From Bacillota bacterium (GTDB lineage: Bacteria; Bacillota; Negativicutes; Sporomusales; Sporomusaceae), in NCBI GenBank assembly GCA_023388195.1, contig JAEWGR010000091.1, positions 1 through 21,248 on the forward strand: a stretch of DNA of 21,248 bases, read 5' to 3'. Under the pieces are notes generated by a model. That model was not told where the DNA came from and did no database searches. It saw only the letters and a list, made by a program, of their open reading frames with translations. Position 1 is the stretch's first letter, and every line of letters starts with the position of its first letter. The position numbers and the translations under genes are program-made. Of this stretch, positions 12,859-21,109 are shown in pieces.

Positions 12859-14445
12859 GTGACCATGACTAACATAAAAAATGTCTATGAAGAAGTTCGT
12901 GTTTTTTTTGATGAAGAATCCGAATGGGATATAGCGATAAAACGGGAATGGATTGAAGGTTTTTTGCGGCAAAAAGCCTGGCAGGGAGCTAATGATGAGG
13001 AGCTCAAGGATGCCTGGCGCAATCTGCAAATGTTTGTGCTGTATTTGGCCTATTCGGGTGAGACGGTTATCGATGAGATGACGGCTTCTGAGTATAGTCT
13101 GGCAGTCGAATGGATGATTGTTCAAATAGAAGATTTTAAGCCCACTGTCAAGAATGTCCGCCATCTATTTGCGGTGTTGCAAGATTTTTACGATTATTTG
13201 GCCACCAAAAAAATATTTACAGAGACCGCAGGCCTGCAGCAGGCCATGGTATATATGACTGGCGGTAAACGGCTTAAATTTATTGAAATTGACGCCGAGC
13301 AGGATGAATTACAACTGTCTGATGCTGAAACAGGCCTGACAGCCAAATCCTTGTTGACTATGCCCCGCGATATCGGCAGGAATGTTGGCGAGGCGGTAGA
13401 ACGCCTGATGATCAAATTTAGTGCCTACTTTCAGCAGGAAAACTTTGTTGATGACTTTGATCGCGCGTTAATGCTTTATCTTGGCCCTTTAAACCAAATG
13501 CCGGATGATGAAAATGACGATGAGTTCTGGTTGGGATTTTGGGATTATTTTCTCTTTGACTATCATTTGCTGGTAAATGACAGAACGCCGCTGGTTCAGT
13601 TTAATATTGACTGCAGTGAACGCCTGGCAAATGAAGAGCGAAAGATTCTACAAGAACTTATGGGTGCGAAATTCACGGTATTTTATGTTGAAAATGTATT
13701 AAATCAAGATTGGGTTGAATGCGTTAATCTGCTGACAGAAGAGAAATTTCGTCTTCCTAACCCTAATTTTGACTATAAGCTTGTAAAAAAGTTATTGTTT
13801 TATGGTCATGTTTTTCTGCAACAAGAGGAAAAAGAGCTGGTTATGATTAATTTTATTACCAGTGTTGAGATAAGCAGTAATTTACGCCGGCGGATTAAAG
13901 AAGAAATTATCCGGCAGAAAGTTATGCTGCAGGTTCAAAAGCCGGATGCGACCTGGAATGATTTTGTGGAGCGGCATGCGAATGCGGTACGGCATACGAT
14001 CGATCTATTAGCGACCTGGGCCAGGGTTAATGTCACTTCCTATGCACAGGTTGAGAGGGTATTCCCCAAACCTGTCAGCCCGGATAATGCCAGTGCTGTT
14101 AATAGTGAGGTCGCCGAACTGATTGAGCAGTTTATGCCTAAATTTGGTTATTCCTGCCATGATGCTGTACTGGCACAAAAATTGTGGCAGGACTTTGCCG
14201 GTATGGGGACTGTAAATGTACGTAAGCCGGCTGCTTGGGCATCTGCTGTTATTTATGCCTATTCTCAGATTAATACCGGTGACGCTGAAGTGCCGGCCGA
14301 GACGCTGGCTGCCGAAATGGCGGTCAGCAAATCCAGCATCAGTGTAAACCGGGCCAAAATGTTTGATGTGTTAAAACTGGAGCGGTATGATCTCCGCTAT
14401 TTAAGTGAAGAGGGTATGGTTGCTTTGTTATACGATTTGCAGTAA
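12859..14445 (+). CDS. Large protein, possible recombinase-like N-terminus, DUF6398-like C-terminus
   Basis: A 528-residue soluble acidic protein of unknown function. Residues about 10-120 look like an all-helical SAM-like core-binding domain of tyrosine recombinases (the segment with LQMFVLYLAYSGETVIDEM and FAVLQDFYDYLATKKIF). A middle region has FWLGFWDYFLFDYHL and NDRTPLVQF, a pattern I associate with SEC-C/UPF0149-like uncharacterised proteins. The last 110 residues (KPAAWASAVIYAY, then LAAEMAVSKSSISVNRAKM) resemble DUF6398, a cyclin-box/HTH-like fold. No recombinase catalytic domain is visible. I chose GTG 12859, 8 bases after AAAGGAG; ATG 12865 and the upstream GTG 12838 are less well placed. 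It is followed 17 bases later by a zinc-ribbon gene. All domain calls are by eye. Confidence 0.7.
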   Translation: MTMTNIKNVYEEVRVFFDEESEWDIAIKREWIEGFLRQKAWQGANDEELKDAWRNLQMFVLYLAYSGETVIDEMTASEYSLAVEWMIVQIEDFKPTVKNVRHLFAVLQDFYDYLATKKIFTETAGLQQAMVYMTGGKRLKFIEIDAEQDELQLSDAETGLTAKSLLTMPRDIGRNVGEAVERLMIKFSAYFQQENFVDDFDRALMLYLGPLNQMPDDENDDEFWLGFWDYFLFDYHLLVNDRTPLVQFNIDCSERLANEERKILQELMGAKFTVFYVENVLNQDWVECVNLLTEEKFRLPNPNFDYKLVKKLLFYGHVFLQQEEKELVMINFITSVEISSNLRRRIKEEIIRQKVMLQVQKPDATWNDFVERHANAVRHTIDLLATWARVNVTSYAQVERVFPKPVSPDNASAVNSEVAELIEQFMPKFGYSCHDAVLAQKLWQDFAGMGTVNVRKPAAWASAVIYAYSQINTGDAEVPAETLAAEMAVSKSSISVNRAKMFDVLKLERYDLRYLSEEGMVALLYDLQ

Positions 14446-14462
14446 GGGTAGGAGGGTGGAAA

Positions 14463-14825
14463 ATGGAATGTCCTAATTGCAGTGCACAAATAGAAGCCGG
14501 AGCCGGTTCATGCCCGCATTGCGGCCACGAACTGGGGGTTAAAGTGCTCAGCCGTCAGGAACGTGATAATTTTGATGGAATTACGATTGAAGATAGAACC
14601 AATAGTGAAGGCCGGGGCCGGTATACTGATTATGATGCCGGCAACAGGACTAAGGTTAAAGGCATTAATATTGCCTTCGACTCCTCCGGCTGGACAGGAA
14701 AACTGATCATCGCGGCTATCTTTGCCTTGTTAGTGTTCTTTTTCCTGCCCCTGCTATTGTTTATTCTCCTAGCGGTTGGTGCGGTGCTTGTTACTGTCTG
14801 GCTGTTGCGGGTTTTTAGAAGATAG
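14463..14825 (+). CDS. Zinc-ribbon membrane protein
   Basis: A 120-residue protein. An N-terminal rubredoxin-like zinc ribbon has CPNC at 3-6 and CPHC at 17-20. A polar linker with many Gly, Arg and Asp follows (about 30-78), then a long hydrophobic stretch (81-116), enough for two short transmembrane helices, ending in RVFRR. ATG 14463 lies 6 bases after a GGAGGG-type site. The gap to the preceding 528-residue gene is 17 bases with no terminator, so the two are probably co-transcribed. Proteins of this plan are common in Firmicutes and mostly uncharacterised. Confidence 0.8.
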   Translation: MECPNCSAQIEAGAGSCPHCGHELGVKVLSRQERDNFDGITIEDRTNSEGRGRYTDYDAGNRTKVKGINIAFDSSGWTGKLIIAAIFALLVFFFLPLLLFILLAVGAVLVTVWLLRVFRR

Positions 14826-14878
14826 GATGTAAATAGAAGTAACTTATGATCAGAAACCGGATGTTTTCGAACATGTCA

Positions 14879-14912
14879 AAAAAACGCAGGTGCGATTGCA
14901 CCTGCGTTTTTT
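14879..14912. terminator. Bidirectional terminator
   Basis: A perfect 15-bp stem, AAAAAACGCAGGTGC (14879-14893) with GCACCTGCGTTTTTT (14898-14912), and a 4-base loop. With A-run and T-run on opposite arms it can serve the plus-strand zinc-ribbon gene and the convergent minus-strand nadE gene. Confidence 0.9.
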
Positions 14913-14962
14913 AATCTGCCGGAATTTATAAGGGGCATACTGAGGCTTACAGAATAAAAGTA

Positions 14963-16852
14963 TTATGGTACAGATAATAACCGATTTTTCAACTCCTGAT
15001 ATTCCTGCGTAAAATACACATTGTTTTGGGCTTCGCGATGGTCAAAGCCGTAGGCACGACGGCTAACAGCTAAGACTGGCGGGGCCTGAATCCGTTTGGC
15101 TACACCCATGCCGGTATAGCGGCGCCACCAACGTTCCAGATCTTCAATAAATTCCCGTGGCCCCGGAAAGAGACTGCTTACCAGACCCCGCTTGCAGCCT
15201 AGTTTTTGTTCAAGCACATCTGTTCCCTGGCTATACCATAGTAAAATATCTTCCGGGGTTGCCCTGTTCCAGTATTCCATAAACGCCCGGAATAAAAAGT
15301 CGTGATAGGGATAGATAATAGGATCGCCCTTACCTTCATCAACAGATTGCTCAAAAGAAAGTTCAGCGCTTGGCACCAAATCAATTACCGCTTGGGGGAT
15401 CACGTCCCTGTTAAAAACCTGAGTGTTTAAATAATCTGCCAGTTGATAGACCTGATGTTTCCAGAGGTCAGCCAGTGCGGCCAGAAAGCCGGCCTGGTCG
15501 CCGTACAGGGTCGAGTAGCCGACAGTGAGCTCACTCTTGTTGGCATTGCAGGTAAAGCCGCCACCAAAAGCAGCGGCTATACCGCTGAGCAGTCTGGCTG
15601 AACGGTCACGGGCCTGGATATTTTCCAACACAAAGGGTGAAACAGACAGCTTGCTTTGCTGGCCGCTGCCCAGATTGGTTATAGGGGTGCCGCTTATCTG
15701 CGCGGCCGTGTGTTCCACTGATTGCCCTATCGGCATCACCGTGTACAGACAACCAAGATTACGGGATAATTGCTCAGCCAGGTCTTTGGTTGTTTGCGAA
15801 TTAAATTTACTGGGCATATTTACCAGCAAAATATTGCCAGGGCTTATGATGCTGGCATATAATGCTGCCGCTACGGCAGAGTCAATGCCGCCGGATACAC
15901 CGATAACCACCTTGGTTATACCAACAGACTGCAGAAATTGCTTAACGCCATAATGGATAGCCTGGTACAGGCTATTCATAGTAAAATCATCAGGTACTTC
16001 TACGGTGGGAAGGTTCTGACCGCCCGCGTCAACATCAAGCTCAAGATAGGCCAGCGTTTCCTCGAAGGGCTGGCAATAGGCGACAATTTGGCCGGAGCTG
16101 CTGTATACGGTACTGAAGCCATCAAAAGTGTAGACAGTTTTACCGTTATTTTGCAAACCCGTATTATTAACATACAGCAGGGGCGTGCCGGTTTCCCGGG
16201 CCTGCCTGGAAAATACCCGGTTGCGCTTATTGTTTTTGCCCAGTGTAAAAGGTGAACTCGAAATATTAATAAGTAAGTCCAGCGGGCCGTTGGCGTGTAA
16301 CGTGGCAACCGGATCGACACTGTAATCGTCATTCCAGCCATCTTCGCAAATAATACAGCCAAGGTTATACTCGCGGCCTTTGCGCGATATTTTTACAGGT
16401 GTTAACAATGTCTCAATATCCTGTTTTTGTTCAAGGGCCAATTTACGTAAGCTGACAAAATGCCGGGTATCATCAAACTCCCGGTAATTGGGATGGAGGG
16501 TTTTAATGCGGGTGGCAACTAAGCGGCTGTTGTGGGCAATAAAACACGCATTATGTTTGCGTACCCGTCCGTCATCGCCGTGTCTGTCCCATTGCACTGC
16601 CACATTACCAAAAATGACGCAGATGTTGCTGGCGGCAGCAATAATCTGGCGGCCAAAGGCCTCGCAATCCCGCAGATAGGCTTGCTGTTCCCAGGTATCG
16701 CCGAGCAGATACCCCGGGATGGCCATTTCCGGGAAGATTATGATATCTGCCTGGTGCTTGCTGGCATCATTGATCATCGCCAGCATTTTGGCAGTATTTA
16801 AGTCCGGCCTGCCGGGAATTACCTCCATCTGGCCTAAAGCAATTTTGAGCAA
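14963..16852 (-). CDS. nadE: Glutamine-dependent NAD+ synthetase
   Basis: A 629-residue two-domain enzyme for the last step of NAD+ synthesis: amidation of nicotinic acid adenine dinucleotide using ammonia released from glutamine. The N-terminal carbon-nitrogen hydrolase domain keeps the Glu-Lys-Cys triad: Glu42 in FPEMAIPGY, Lys117 in RIKTLHP and Cys169 in CIICEDGW. The C-terminal NAD synthase domain has the PP-loop SGGIDS (320-325) and the KSELTVGYSTLYGD segment. Length suits the two-domain bacterial form. The start is a TTG at 16852, with GAGGTGA about 8 bases upstream on the minus strand; the protein begins MLKIALGQMEV as the family does. Single-gene unit; no clear promoter was found in the 176-base gap upstream. 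Confidence 0.97.
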   Translation of the reverse strand: MLKIALGQMEVIPGRPDLNTAKMLAMINDASKHQADIIIFPEMAIPGYLLGDTWEQQAYLRDCEAFGRQIIAAASNICVIFGNVAVQWDRHGDDGRVRKHNACFIAHNSRLVATRIKTLHPNYREFDDTRHFVSLRKLALEQKQDIETLLTPVKISRKGREYNLGCIICEDGWNDDYSVDPVATLHANGPLDLLINISSSPFTLGKNNKRNRVFSRQARETGTPLLYVNNTGLQNNGKTVYTFDGFSTVYSSSGQIVAYCQPFEETLAYLELDVDAGGQNLPTVEVPDDFTMNSLYQAIHYGVKQFLQSVGITKVVIGVSGGIDSAVAAALYASIISPGNILLVNMPSKFNSQTTKDLAEQLSRNLGCLYTVMPIGQSVEHTAAQISGTPITNLGSGQQSKLSVSPFVLENIQARDRSARLLSGIAAAFGGGFTCNANKSELTVGYSTLYGDQAGFLAALADLWKHQVYQLADYLNTQVFNRDVIPQAVIDLVPSAELSFEQSVDEGKGDPIIYPYHDFLFRAFMEYWNRATPEDILLWYSQGTDVLEQKLGCKRGLVSSLFPGPREFIEDLERWWRRYTGMGVAKRIQAPPVLAVSRRAYGFDHREAQNNVYFTQEYQELKNRLLSVP

Positions 16853-17000
16853 AAATCTTCACCTCAAATCGTACAAATGACATAAAATGTACTTTTCGCT
16901 GCCTAACAGCACTTGTCCTTCCCAACCCTATGCCTATCTGTATTATTTGTAACTTTGTCAGCTTTAGACATCCAGCTTTGATTTATGATTGCCGGATTGT

Positions 17001-17020
17001 AAAAGCCGCCTCCCGGCGGC
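17001..17020 (-). terminator. Terminator after the HD-GYP gene
   Basis: On the minus strand GCCGCC (17020-17015) pairs with GGCGGC (17010-17005), 4-base loop, followed by TTTT. It starts 9 bases past the stop of the HD-GYP gene. Short but GC-rich. Confidence 0.7.
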
Positions 17021-17028
17021 ATTTATCA

Positions 17029-18105
17029 TTAACGCAGAACATAATGAATACTGACTTCCTGTTGTTCAGATAGATCAATTACCGAGCCGTTATCAAGCTG
17101 GACCATGGAGACGGAAGGTTTCTCCTTATTGATAAATACCACCCGGCCTTCACGGCCGTCAGTGAGGGCTACTCTATTGCCGGAAAGAAAATTAGACATG
17201 CTGTCAATGAAGATAATGCAGACTTTGGGATCCAGTCTGTAGAGGTCATCGCGCAGTTTTTGCAAACTCAGATAGGGGCTTAGCCTTGCATACGGATCTT
17301 CCCGGTTAATTGTCAGGCTTTCATCATAGAAATCAGCTACGGCAATAATTTTGGCATAAGGATGAATGTAATAATCAGTAATTCCACCGGGATAACCACT
17401 GCCGTCCCGGCGCTCATGATGCTGAAAGACGGCAGCAGTAATGCTTTGGGATATAGTGGGGATTTTGCTGACAAGTTCATAGCCATAGGCGACATGCTTC
17501 TTATAACGCTCGTAGTCTGCCGTCGGCAGTTTAAAAGGCTTGTGCAGCAATTCCGGACTTAGGCGGGATTTGCCAACATCATGCAATAACCCGGCCAGGG
17601 AAATGGCGTTAACCTGCTCAGGCGGATAGTTTAGCCAGGTGGCAATAAGGGCTGAGATAGCACTGACATTGACACTATGATACATAGTATAATCATCGCA
17701 AGGTGGCAGGTTGTAGAGCCGGTCAATCACATTGCCGGCCTCGGTAACATTGGCGGTAATGTCGGCAGCGGTGGCGGTAAAGGTTTCAAGCGGAATTTCC
17801 TGTGTCGCCCTGATATCATCAAAGGCTTTTTGTACTACCAGGACAGATTGGTTATAGGTATTAAGGAATTTTTGCAGTTTGGGACTTACAAGCGGATTAG
17901 CTGAGGTTACTTCATTATAAATAAAGACTTTGGGGATCTGCCAGTTACCTAGTTTCTGTATATTATGCTGGCTGAGGATACTGTTTTTGGCAAACAATAC
18001 CTTGCCGTCATGTGAGCAGATGTCGTGGGCTAACTCCATCCCCGGCACAAGAAACTCAGTCCGATGCTCAATAATCTTACGTTTTTCGTCGGCGGTTTCG
18101 CTCAT
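17029..18105 (-). CDS. HD-GYP domain protein (cyclic-di-GMP phosphodiesterase)
   Basis: A 358-residue cytoplasmic protein. The N-terminal 60 residues carry the small FLVPGMELAHDI domain that precedes many HD-GYP enzymes in Firmicutes. The central domain has HD at 175-176 in LLHDVGK, HHE at 229-231 and DGSGYP at 234-239, all intact, so activity in degrading cyclic-di-GMP is expected. A C-terminal beta-rich extension (about 305-358) follows. No receiver or membrane segment is seen. The start is set to ATG 18105, 5 bases after GAGAGG; a GTG at 18111 lies inside that site. The gene is divergent from the ACT regulator at 18367 and likely transcribed alone. Confidence 0.93.
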   Translation of the reverse strand: MSETADEKRKIIEHRTEFLVPGMELAHDICSHDGKVLFAKNSILSQHNIQKLGNWQIPKVFIYNEVTSANPLVSPKLQKFLNTYNQSVLVVQKAFDDIRATQEIPLETFTATAADITANVTEAGNVIDRLYNLPPCDDYTMYHSVNVSAISALIATWLNYPPEQVNAISLAGLLHDVGKSRLSPELLHKPFKLPTADYERYKKHVAYGYELVSKIPTISQSITAAVFQHHERRDGSGYPGGITDYYIHPYAKIIAVADFYDESLTINREDPYARLSPYLSLQKLRDDLYRLDPKVCIIFIDSMSNFLSGNRVALTDGREGRVVFINKEKPSVSMVQLDNGSVIDLSEQQEVSIHYVLR

Positions 18106-18276
18106 ACGCACCTCTCAGTCAGTGTTGCCTGTAAAGGGATAAAGACAAATGCAGCCGCTCCTGACCCTGTCTTGCAACGGGAGTCTGGAGCGACCGATAA
18201 GCATGTACAGGCAGCTATATTATTCATAATTCAACATAATATGGCAGAATCCTCCATAAAAAGCGCCTATTCCTGG

Positions 18277-18289
18277 AGGAAAATTTCCT
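18277..18289. promoter_or_regulatory. Small palindrome in the divergent promoter region
   Basis: AGGAAAATTTCCT has perfect 6-bp arms around a central A. It lies 34 bases upstream of the -35 of the plus-strand promoter at 18323. Operator role possible; not supported by a neighbouring DNA-binding gene other than the ACT protein. Confidence 0.3.
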
Positions 18290-18322
18290 GATTAGTTTTG
18301 GAAATAGCAGGGATTTAAAGTT

Positions 18323-18351
18323 TTGTGGATAAGTATTATATATGGTATATT
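18323..18351 (+). promoter_or_regulatory. Promoter of the ACT regulator gene
   Basis: TTGTGG (18323-18328), 17 bases, TATATT (18346-18351), 16 bases before the GTG start. It shows that an apparent earlier GTG at 18325 lies within the -35 and is not the start. Confidence 0.65.
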
Positions 18352-18366
18352 GCGGGAGGTGTTACA

Positions 18367-18624
18367 GTGTCCAATTGTTCAATAATAATGACAATTATCC
18401 AGGCCAACCGGGTAGAGACTGCTGTAAAGGTTCAGGATGTGCTTACAAAATATGGCTGCCATATTCGGGTGCGGCTGGGGCTGCATGATGCGGCTGTCGG
18501 CGGCTGTACGAACAGTGGTATCATCTTGCTGCAGCTATGTGGTGAAGATGTGCCGGTTCAGCAGATTGAACAGGAGCTAAACGTAATACCTGATGTAAAA
18601 GTAAAGTACATGTCATTAGAGTAG
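18367..18624 (+). CDS. TM1266-like ACT-domain protein (iron-only hydrogenase system regulator family)
   Basis: An 85-residue protein with the single alpha/beta ACT-like (NikR C-terminal-like) fold: IIMTIIQANRVETAVKVQDV, then GCHIRVRLGLHD, GIILLQLCG and a final VIPDVKVKYM strand. The order matches the family of Thermotoga TM1266, annotated as iron-only hydrogenase system regulator. It has no DNA-binding domain. The start is GTG 18367, 5 bases after GGGAGGTG. It has its own promoter and a strong terminator. No hydrogenase or HydEFG gene lies in the window; the neighbouring gene encodes a DUF362 Fe-S protein, a link worth noting but not proven. Confidence 0.75.
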   Translation: MSNCSIIMTIIQANRVETAVKVQDVLTKYGCHIRVRLGLHDAAVGGCTNSGIILLQLCGEDVPVQQIEQELNVIPDVKVKYMSLE

Positions 18625-18628
18625 AAAG

Positions 18629-18656
18629 GTACGAGCGCGGTTATCCGCGCTCGTAC
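18629..18656 (+). terminator. Terminator after the ACT regulator gene
   Basis: GTACGAGCGCGG (18629-18640) pairs perfectly with CCGCGCTCGTAC (18645-18656), 4-base loop. The tail TATTTATT is only moderately T-rich. Confidence 0.75.
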
Positions 18657-18662
18657 TATTTA

Positions 18663-18691
18663 TTGACAAATTGAGGCAACAATTATATACT
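18663..18691 (+). promoter_or_regulatory. Sigma-A promoter of the DUF362 gene
   Basis: TTGACA (18663-18668), 17 bases, TATACT (18686-18691). It lies 7 bases past the preceding terminator stem and about 50 bases before the TTG start at 18744. Confidence 0.85.
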
Positions 18692-18743
18692 GTGAAAAAA
18701 ATGCAAAAGCTATGAAGGGAAATTCTAATTGGAGGGATTACTC

Positions 18744-19820
18744 TTGCCAGCACAAGTATATTTTTTGCCGGTGGCTGATGCCCTGTCACCAGCTGAACAA
18801 GCGCAGCGCATGGCTGCCATTTTTGAGGCGGCCGGTGCGTCGCAGACCATTGGCAGTAATGATTTGGTTGCAATAAAAGTGCATGTTGGGGAAAAGAAAA
18901 ATACAACTCATGTCAAGCCTGAACTAGTGAGAGAATTAGTAAAAAAGGTTAAAAGCCTGAGTGGACAGCCTTTTCTTACCGAGACCTCCACGTTGTATAA
19001 AGGGGAGCGTGAAAATGCTGTAAAGCATATTCTTCATGCCCACAGCCATGGTTTTAGCATTGAAAATACTGGTGCCCCCTTTATTCTGGCTGATGGTTTA
19101 TCCGGCAATACGGAACATGAAGTTGTTGTTAACGGAGAATTGCATAAATCGGTAAAGGTGGCCAGAGAGGTACTAACTGCCGATTGCCTGCTTGTTGTTT
19201 CGCATCCAACCGGGCACCCGGCTGCCGGGCTAGGCGCCTGTATCAAAAATCTTGGTATGGGGTTAGCCAGCCGTATGGGGAAAATGCGGCAGCATTCGGC
19301 TATGCTGCCGGAGGTACGTCCTAAGGCCTGCCAATTTTGCCGGAAGTGTATAAAATGGTGTCCCCAGGACGCTATTGTCGAACAAGCAGGAAAAGCGCAT
19401 ATTATTGCCGAAAAATGTATTGGCTGTGGGGAATGTCTTGCTGTCTGCCGGTTTGATGCTGTAAAATACGACTGGAATGCCGAGTCTGGTTTCATGCAGC
19501 GGAGTATGGCCGAACATGCTTATGGGACGGTCATTGGCAAACCGGAAAAATGCTTCTTTTTTAATATACTTATTGATATGACCAAAGACTGCGACTGTTT
19601 TAGTGTAAAACAGTCTAAGCTTATTCCCGATATTGGCATATTGGCCTCGCGTGATCCGGTAGCTATCGACAAAGCTACACTTGACCTGACAGCCAAGGCT
19701 CATGGTAAAACTCTTGCAGAAATGTCTTATGCCCACCATGATGCAATGATTCAAATAGAACATGCGGCTAAAATCGGCATGGGTTCCCTTGCATACCAGC
19801 TAATAACTGTAGAGAAGTGA
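18744..19820 (+). CDS. DUF362 domain protein with 2[4Fe-4S] ferredoxin insert
   Basis: A 358-residue protein of the DUF362 family, common in anaerobes and methanogens and of unknown biochemical role. DUF362 halves flank a ferredoxin insert with CQFCRKCIKWCP (Cys196, 199, 202, 206) and CIGCGECLAVC (Cys225, 228, 231, 235), enough for two [4Fe-4S] clusters. The N-terminal half has VAIKVHVGEK and the C-terminal half ILASRDPVAIDKATLDL, both typical. No signal peptide or membrane segment, so cytoplasmic. The start is TTG 18744, 7 bases after GGAGGG; an in-frame TTG at 18729 overlaps that site. It has its own strong promoter. Confidence 0.9.
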   Translation: MPAQVYFLPVADALSPAEQAQRMAAIFEAAGASQTIGSNDLVAIKVHVGEKKNTTHVKPELVRELVKKVKSLSGQPFLTETSTLYKGERENAVKHILHAHSHGFSIENTGAPFILADGLSGNTEHEVVVNGELHKSVKVAREVLTADCLLVVSHPTGHPAAGLGACIKNLGMGLASRMGKMRQHSAMLPEVRPKACQFCRKCIKWCPQDAIVEQAGKAHIIAEKCIGCGECLAVCRFDAVKYDWNAESGFMQRSMAEHAYGTVIGKPEKCFFFNILIDMTKDCDCFSVKQSKLIPDIGILASRDPVAIDKATLDLTAKAHGKTLAEMSYAHHDAMIQIEHAAKIGMGSLAYQLITVEK

Positions 19821-19847
19821 CAGGCAGCCTGGTTTCCGGGCGGCTAC

Positions 19848-19861
19848 ATATAAGCTTATAT
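19848..19861. promoter_or_regulatory. Perfect 14-bp palindrome upstream of ybaK
   Basis: ATATAAGCTTATAT lies 26 bases before the YbaK start codon and includes a -10-like TATAAG. It may be an operator or part of a promoter; no good -35 was found. Confidence 0.35.
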
Positions 19862-19887
19862 AGGTTGGGGAGATACGGAGGTTATTT

Positions 19888-20358
19888 ATGAAGACGAACG
19901 CCGCCCGCATACTGGATGGCCTTAAGATTGCCTATGAGTTAAAAGAATACAAAGTGGATGAAGCTGATTTAAGTGCCCCCAATGTGGCGGAAAAGGTCGG
20001 AATGCCACCGGCGCAGGTTTTCAAAACCCTGGTGTTAAGCGGTGATAAGACAGGTGTAATTATGGCCTGTATTCCTGGTGCTGCCGAGCTTGACCTTAAG
20101 GCTTTGGCCGCCGCCAGCGGCAATAAAAAAGTGGAAATGGTCCCTTTAAAAGAGGTGCAGCCTCTGACTGGCTATGTCAGAGGGGGCGTATCGCCCCTGG
20201 GGCCCCGGAAACGGTACCCTGTATTTCTGGATGAGAGCGCCCGTATGTGGCCGGTGATTGCAGTCAGTGCCGGTATAAGGGGCTGCCAGCTGGTTGTTGC
20301 TCCCGATAAATTGGCCCAGGCTGTACAGGCTTCATTATGTCAGATTGCCCGTAACTGA
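19888..20358 (+). CDS. ybaK: Cys-tRNA(Pro) deacylase, YbaK/EbsC family
   Basis: A 156-residue free-standing editing domain that hydrolyses mischarged aminoacyl-tRNA, classically Cys-tRNA(Pro). It starts MKTNAARILDGLKIAYEL, and Lys46 in QVFKTLVL matches the conserved lysine of YbaK. GYVRGGVSPLGPRKRYPVFL is the family's substrate-pocket segment. Length is normal. ATG 19888 follows CGGAGG. The next gene starts 43 bases later and encodes another tRNA-type editing domain (B3/B4), so the two probably share a transcript. Confidence 0.93.
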   Translation: MKTNAARILDGLKIAYELKEYKVDEADLSAPNVAEKVGMPPAQVFKTLVLSGDKTGVIMACIPGAAELDLKALAAASGNKKVEMVPLKEVQPLTGYVRGGVSPLGPRKRYPVFLDESARMWPVIAVSAGIRGCQLVVAPDKLAQAVQASLCQIARN

Positions 20359-20401
20359 TAAGATTTTGATTTTCAATGTCCGGGGGAGGAATTCTTTTAT
20401 T

Positions 20402-21073
20402 ATGGAGATTAGTATTCATAACAGTATCAGCAATGCTGTTCCCAACGGCAGGTTAGCTTATTTAACTGTTAAGGACGTTGTTGTCCGGGGGACACCGCCA
20501 GGCTTGAGCCAGGAGTTTTCCCAGCTGCAGGCAGAAGTGGCAAAAATCTATAATCTGGATATACTGCCGAAGCTTCCCCGGGTGCTGGCCGTCCGCAATA
20601 TGTACAAGAAACTGGATTTTGATCCGTCACGCTACCGTCCGGCATCGGAAGCCCTGATCCGGCGGGTGCTGCAGAAGAAAGACCTGTATTTTGTTAACAG
20701 TGCGGTCGATGTTAATAATTACTGCTCCATCAAATTTTTATTGCCATTCGGCCTGTATGATTTAGACCAGATAAGCAGTGATATTATTTATCAGCGCGCC
20801 AGTGAAGGCAGTTACGTTAATATAGCCGGACATGTGGTTTCAACCGAAAATAAACCGTTTCTGACAGACAGCAGCGGCGTTTTCGGCAATCCTACCTCCG
20901 ATGCGCGCCGGACCGCCGTCACGCTGGCGACCCGGAATCTCCTGGCTGTTGTCTATGCTGATGAAAGTGCCGGTACTGATGAACTGCAGGAGATCCTTGA
21001 TTTTGCCGGGAATATGTTTGTTTGTTACAATGGCGGGATGGTTACAGAGAAGAGTATTGCTTATACAAAGTAA
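20402..21073 (+). CDS. B3/B4 (PheT-like) tRNA-binding/editing domain protein
   Basis: A 223-residue protein of the stand-alone B3/B4 family, related to the editing module of the phenylalanyl-tRNA synthetase beta subunit. Supporting segments are LPRVLAVRNMYKKLDFDPSR, RPASEALIRRVL, LYFVNSAVDVNNYCS and FGNPTSDARRTAV. ATG 20402 lies 11 bases after GGGGGAGGA, a somewhat long spacing, but no better start is present. It sits between ybaK and thrC with gaps of 43 and 36 bases and no terminators, so all three may be co-transcribed. Its substrate is unproven; a role in clearing misacylated tRNA or amino-acid-like esters is inferred. Confidence 0.85.
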   Translation: MEISIHNSISNAVPNGRLAYLTVKDVVVRGTPPGLSQEFSQLQAEVAKIYNLDILPKLPRVLAVRNMYKKLDFDPSRYRPASEALIRRVLQKKDLYFVNSAVDVNNYCSIKFLLPFGLYDLDQISSDIIYQRASEGSYVNIAGHVVSTENKPFLTDSSGVFGNPTSDARRTAVTLATRNLLAVVYADESAGTDELQEILDFAGNMFVCYNGGMVTEKSIAYTK

Positions 21074-21109
21074 TTGAGCTAGAACTGGCAGTGGGGAGGG
21101 GTATTGATT

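Noticed and set aside
15525..15953. Plus-strand open frame of 142 codons inside nadE
   Set aside because: It lies wholly within the minus-strand nadE gene, which has complete catalytic motifs; the overlap is a coding shadow.
19263..19763. Minus-strand open frame of 166 codons inside the DUF362 gene
   Set aside because: It is antisense to a well-supported gene with both ferredoxin motifs, and it has no recognisable domain.
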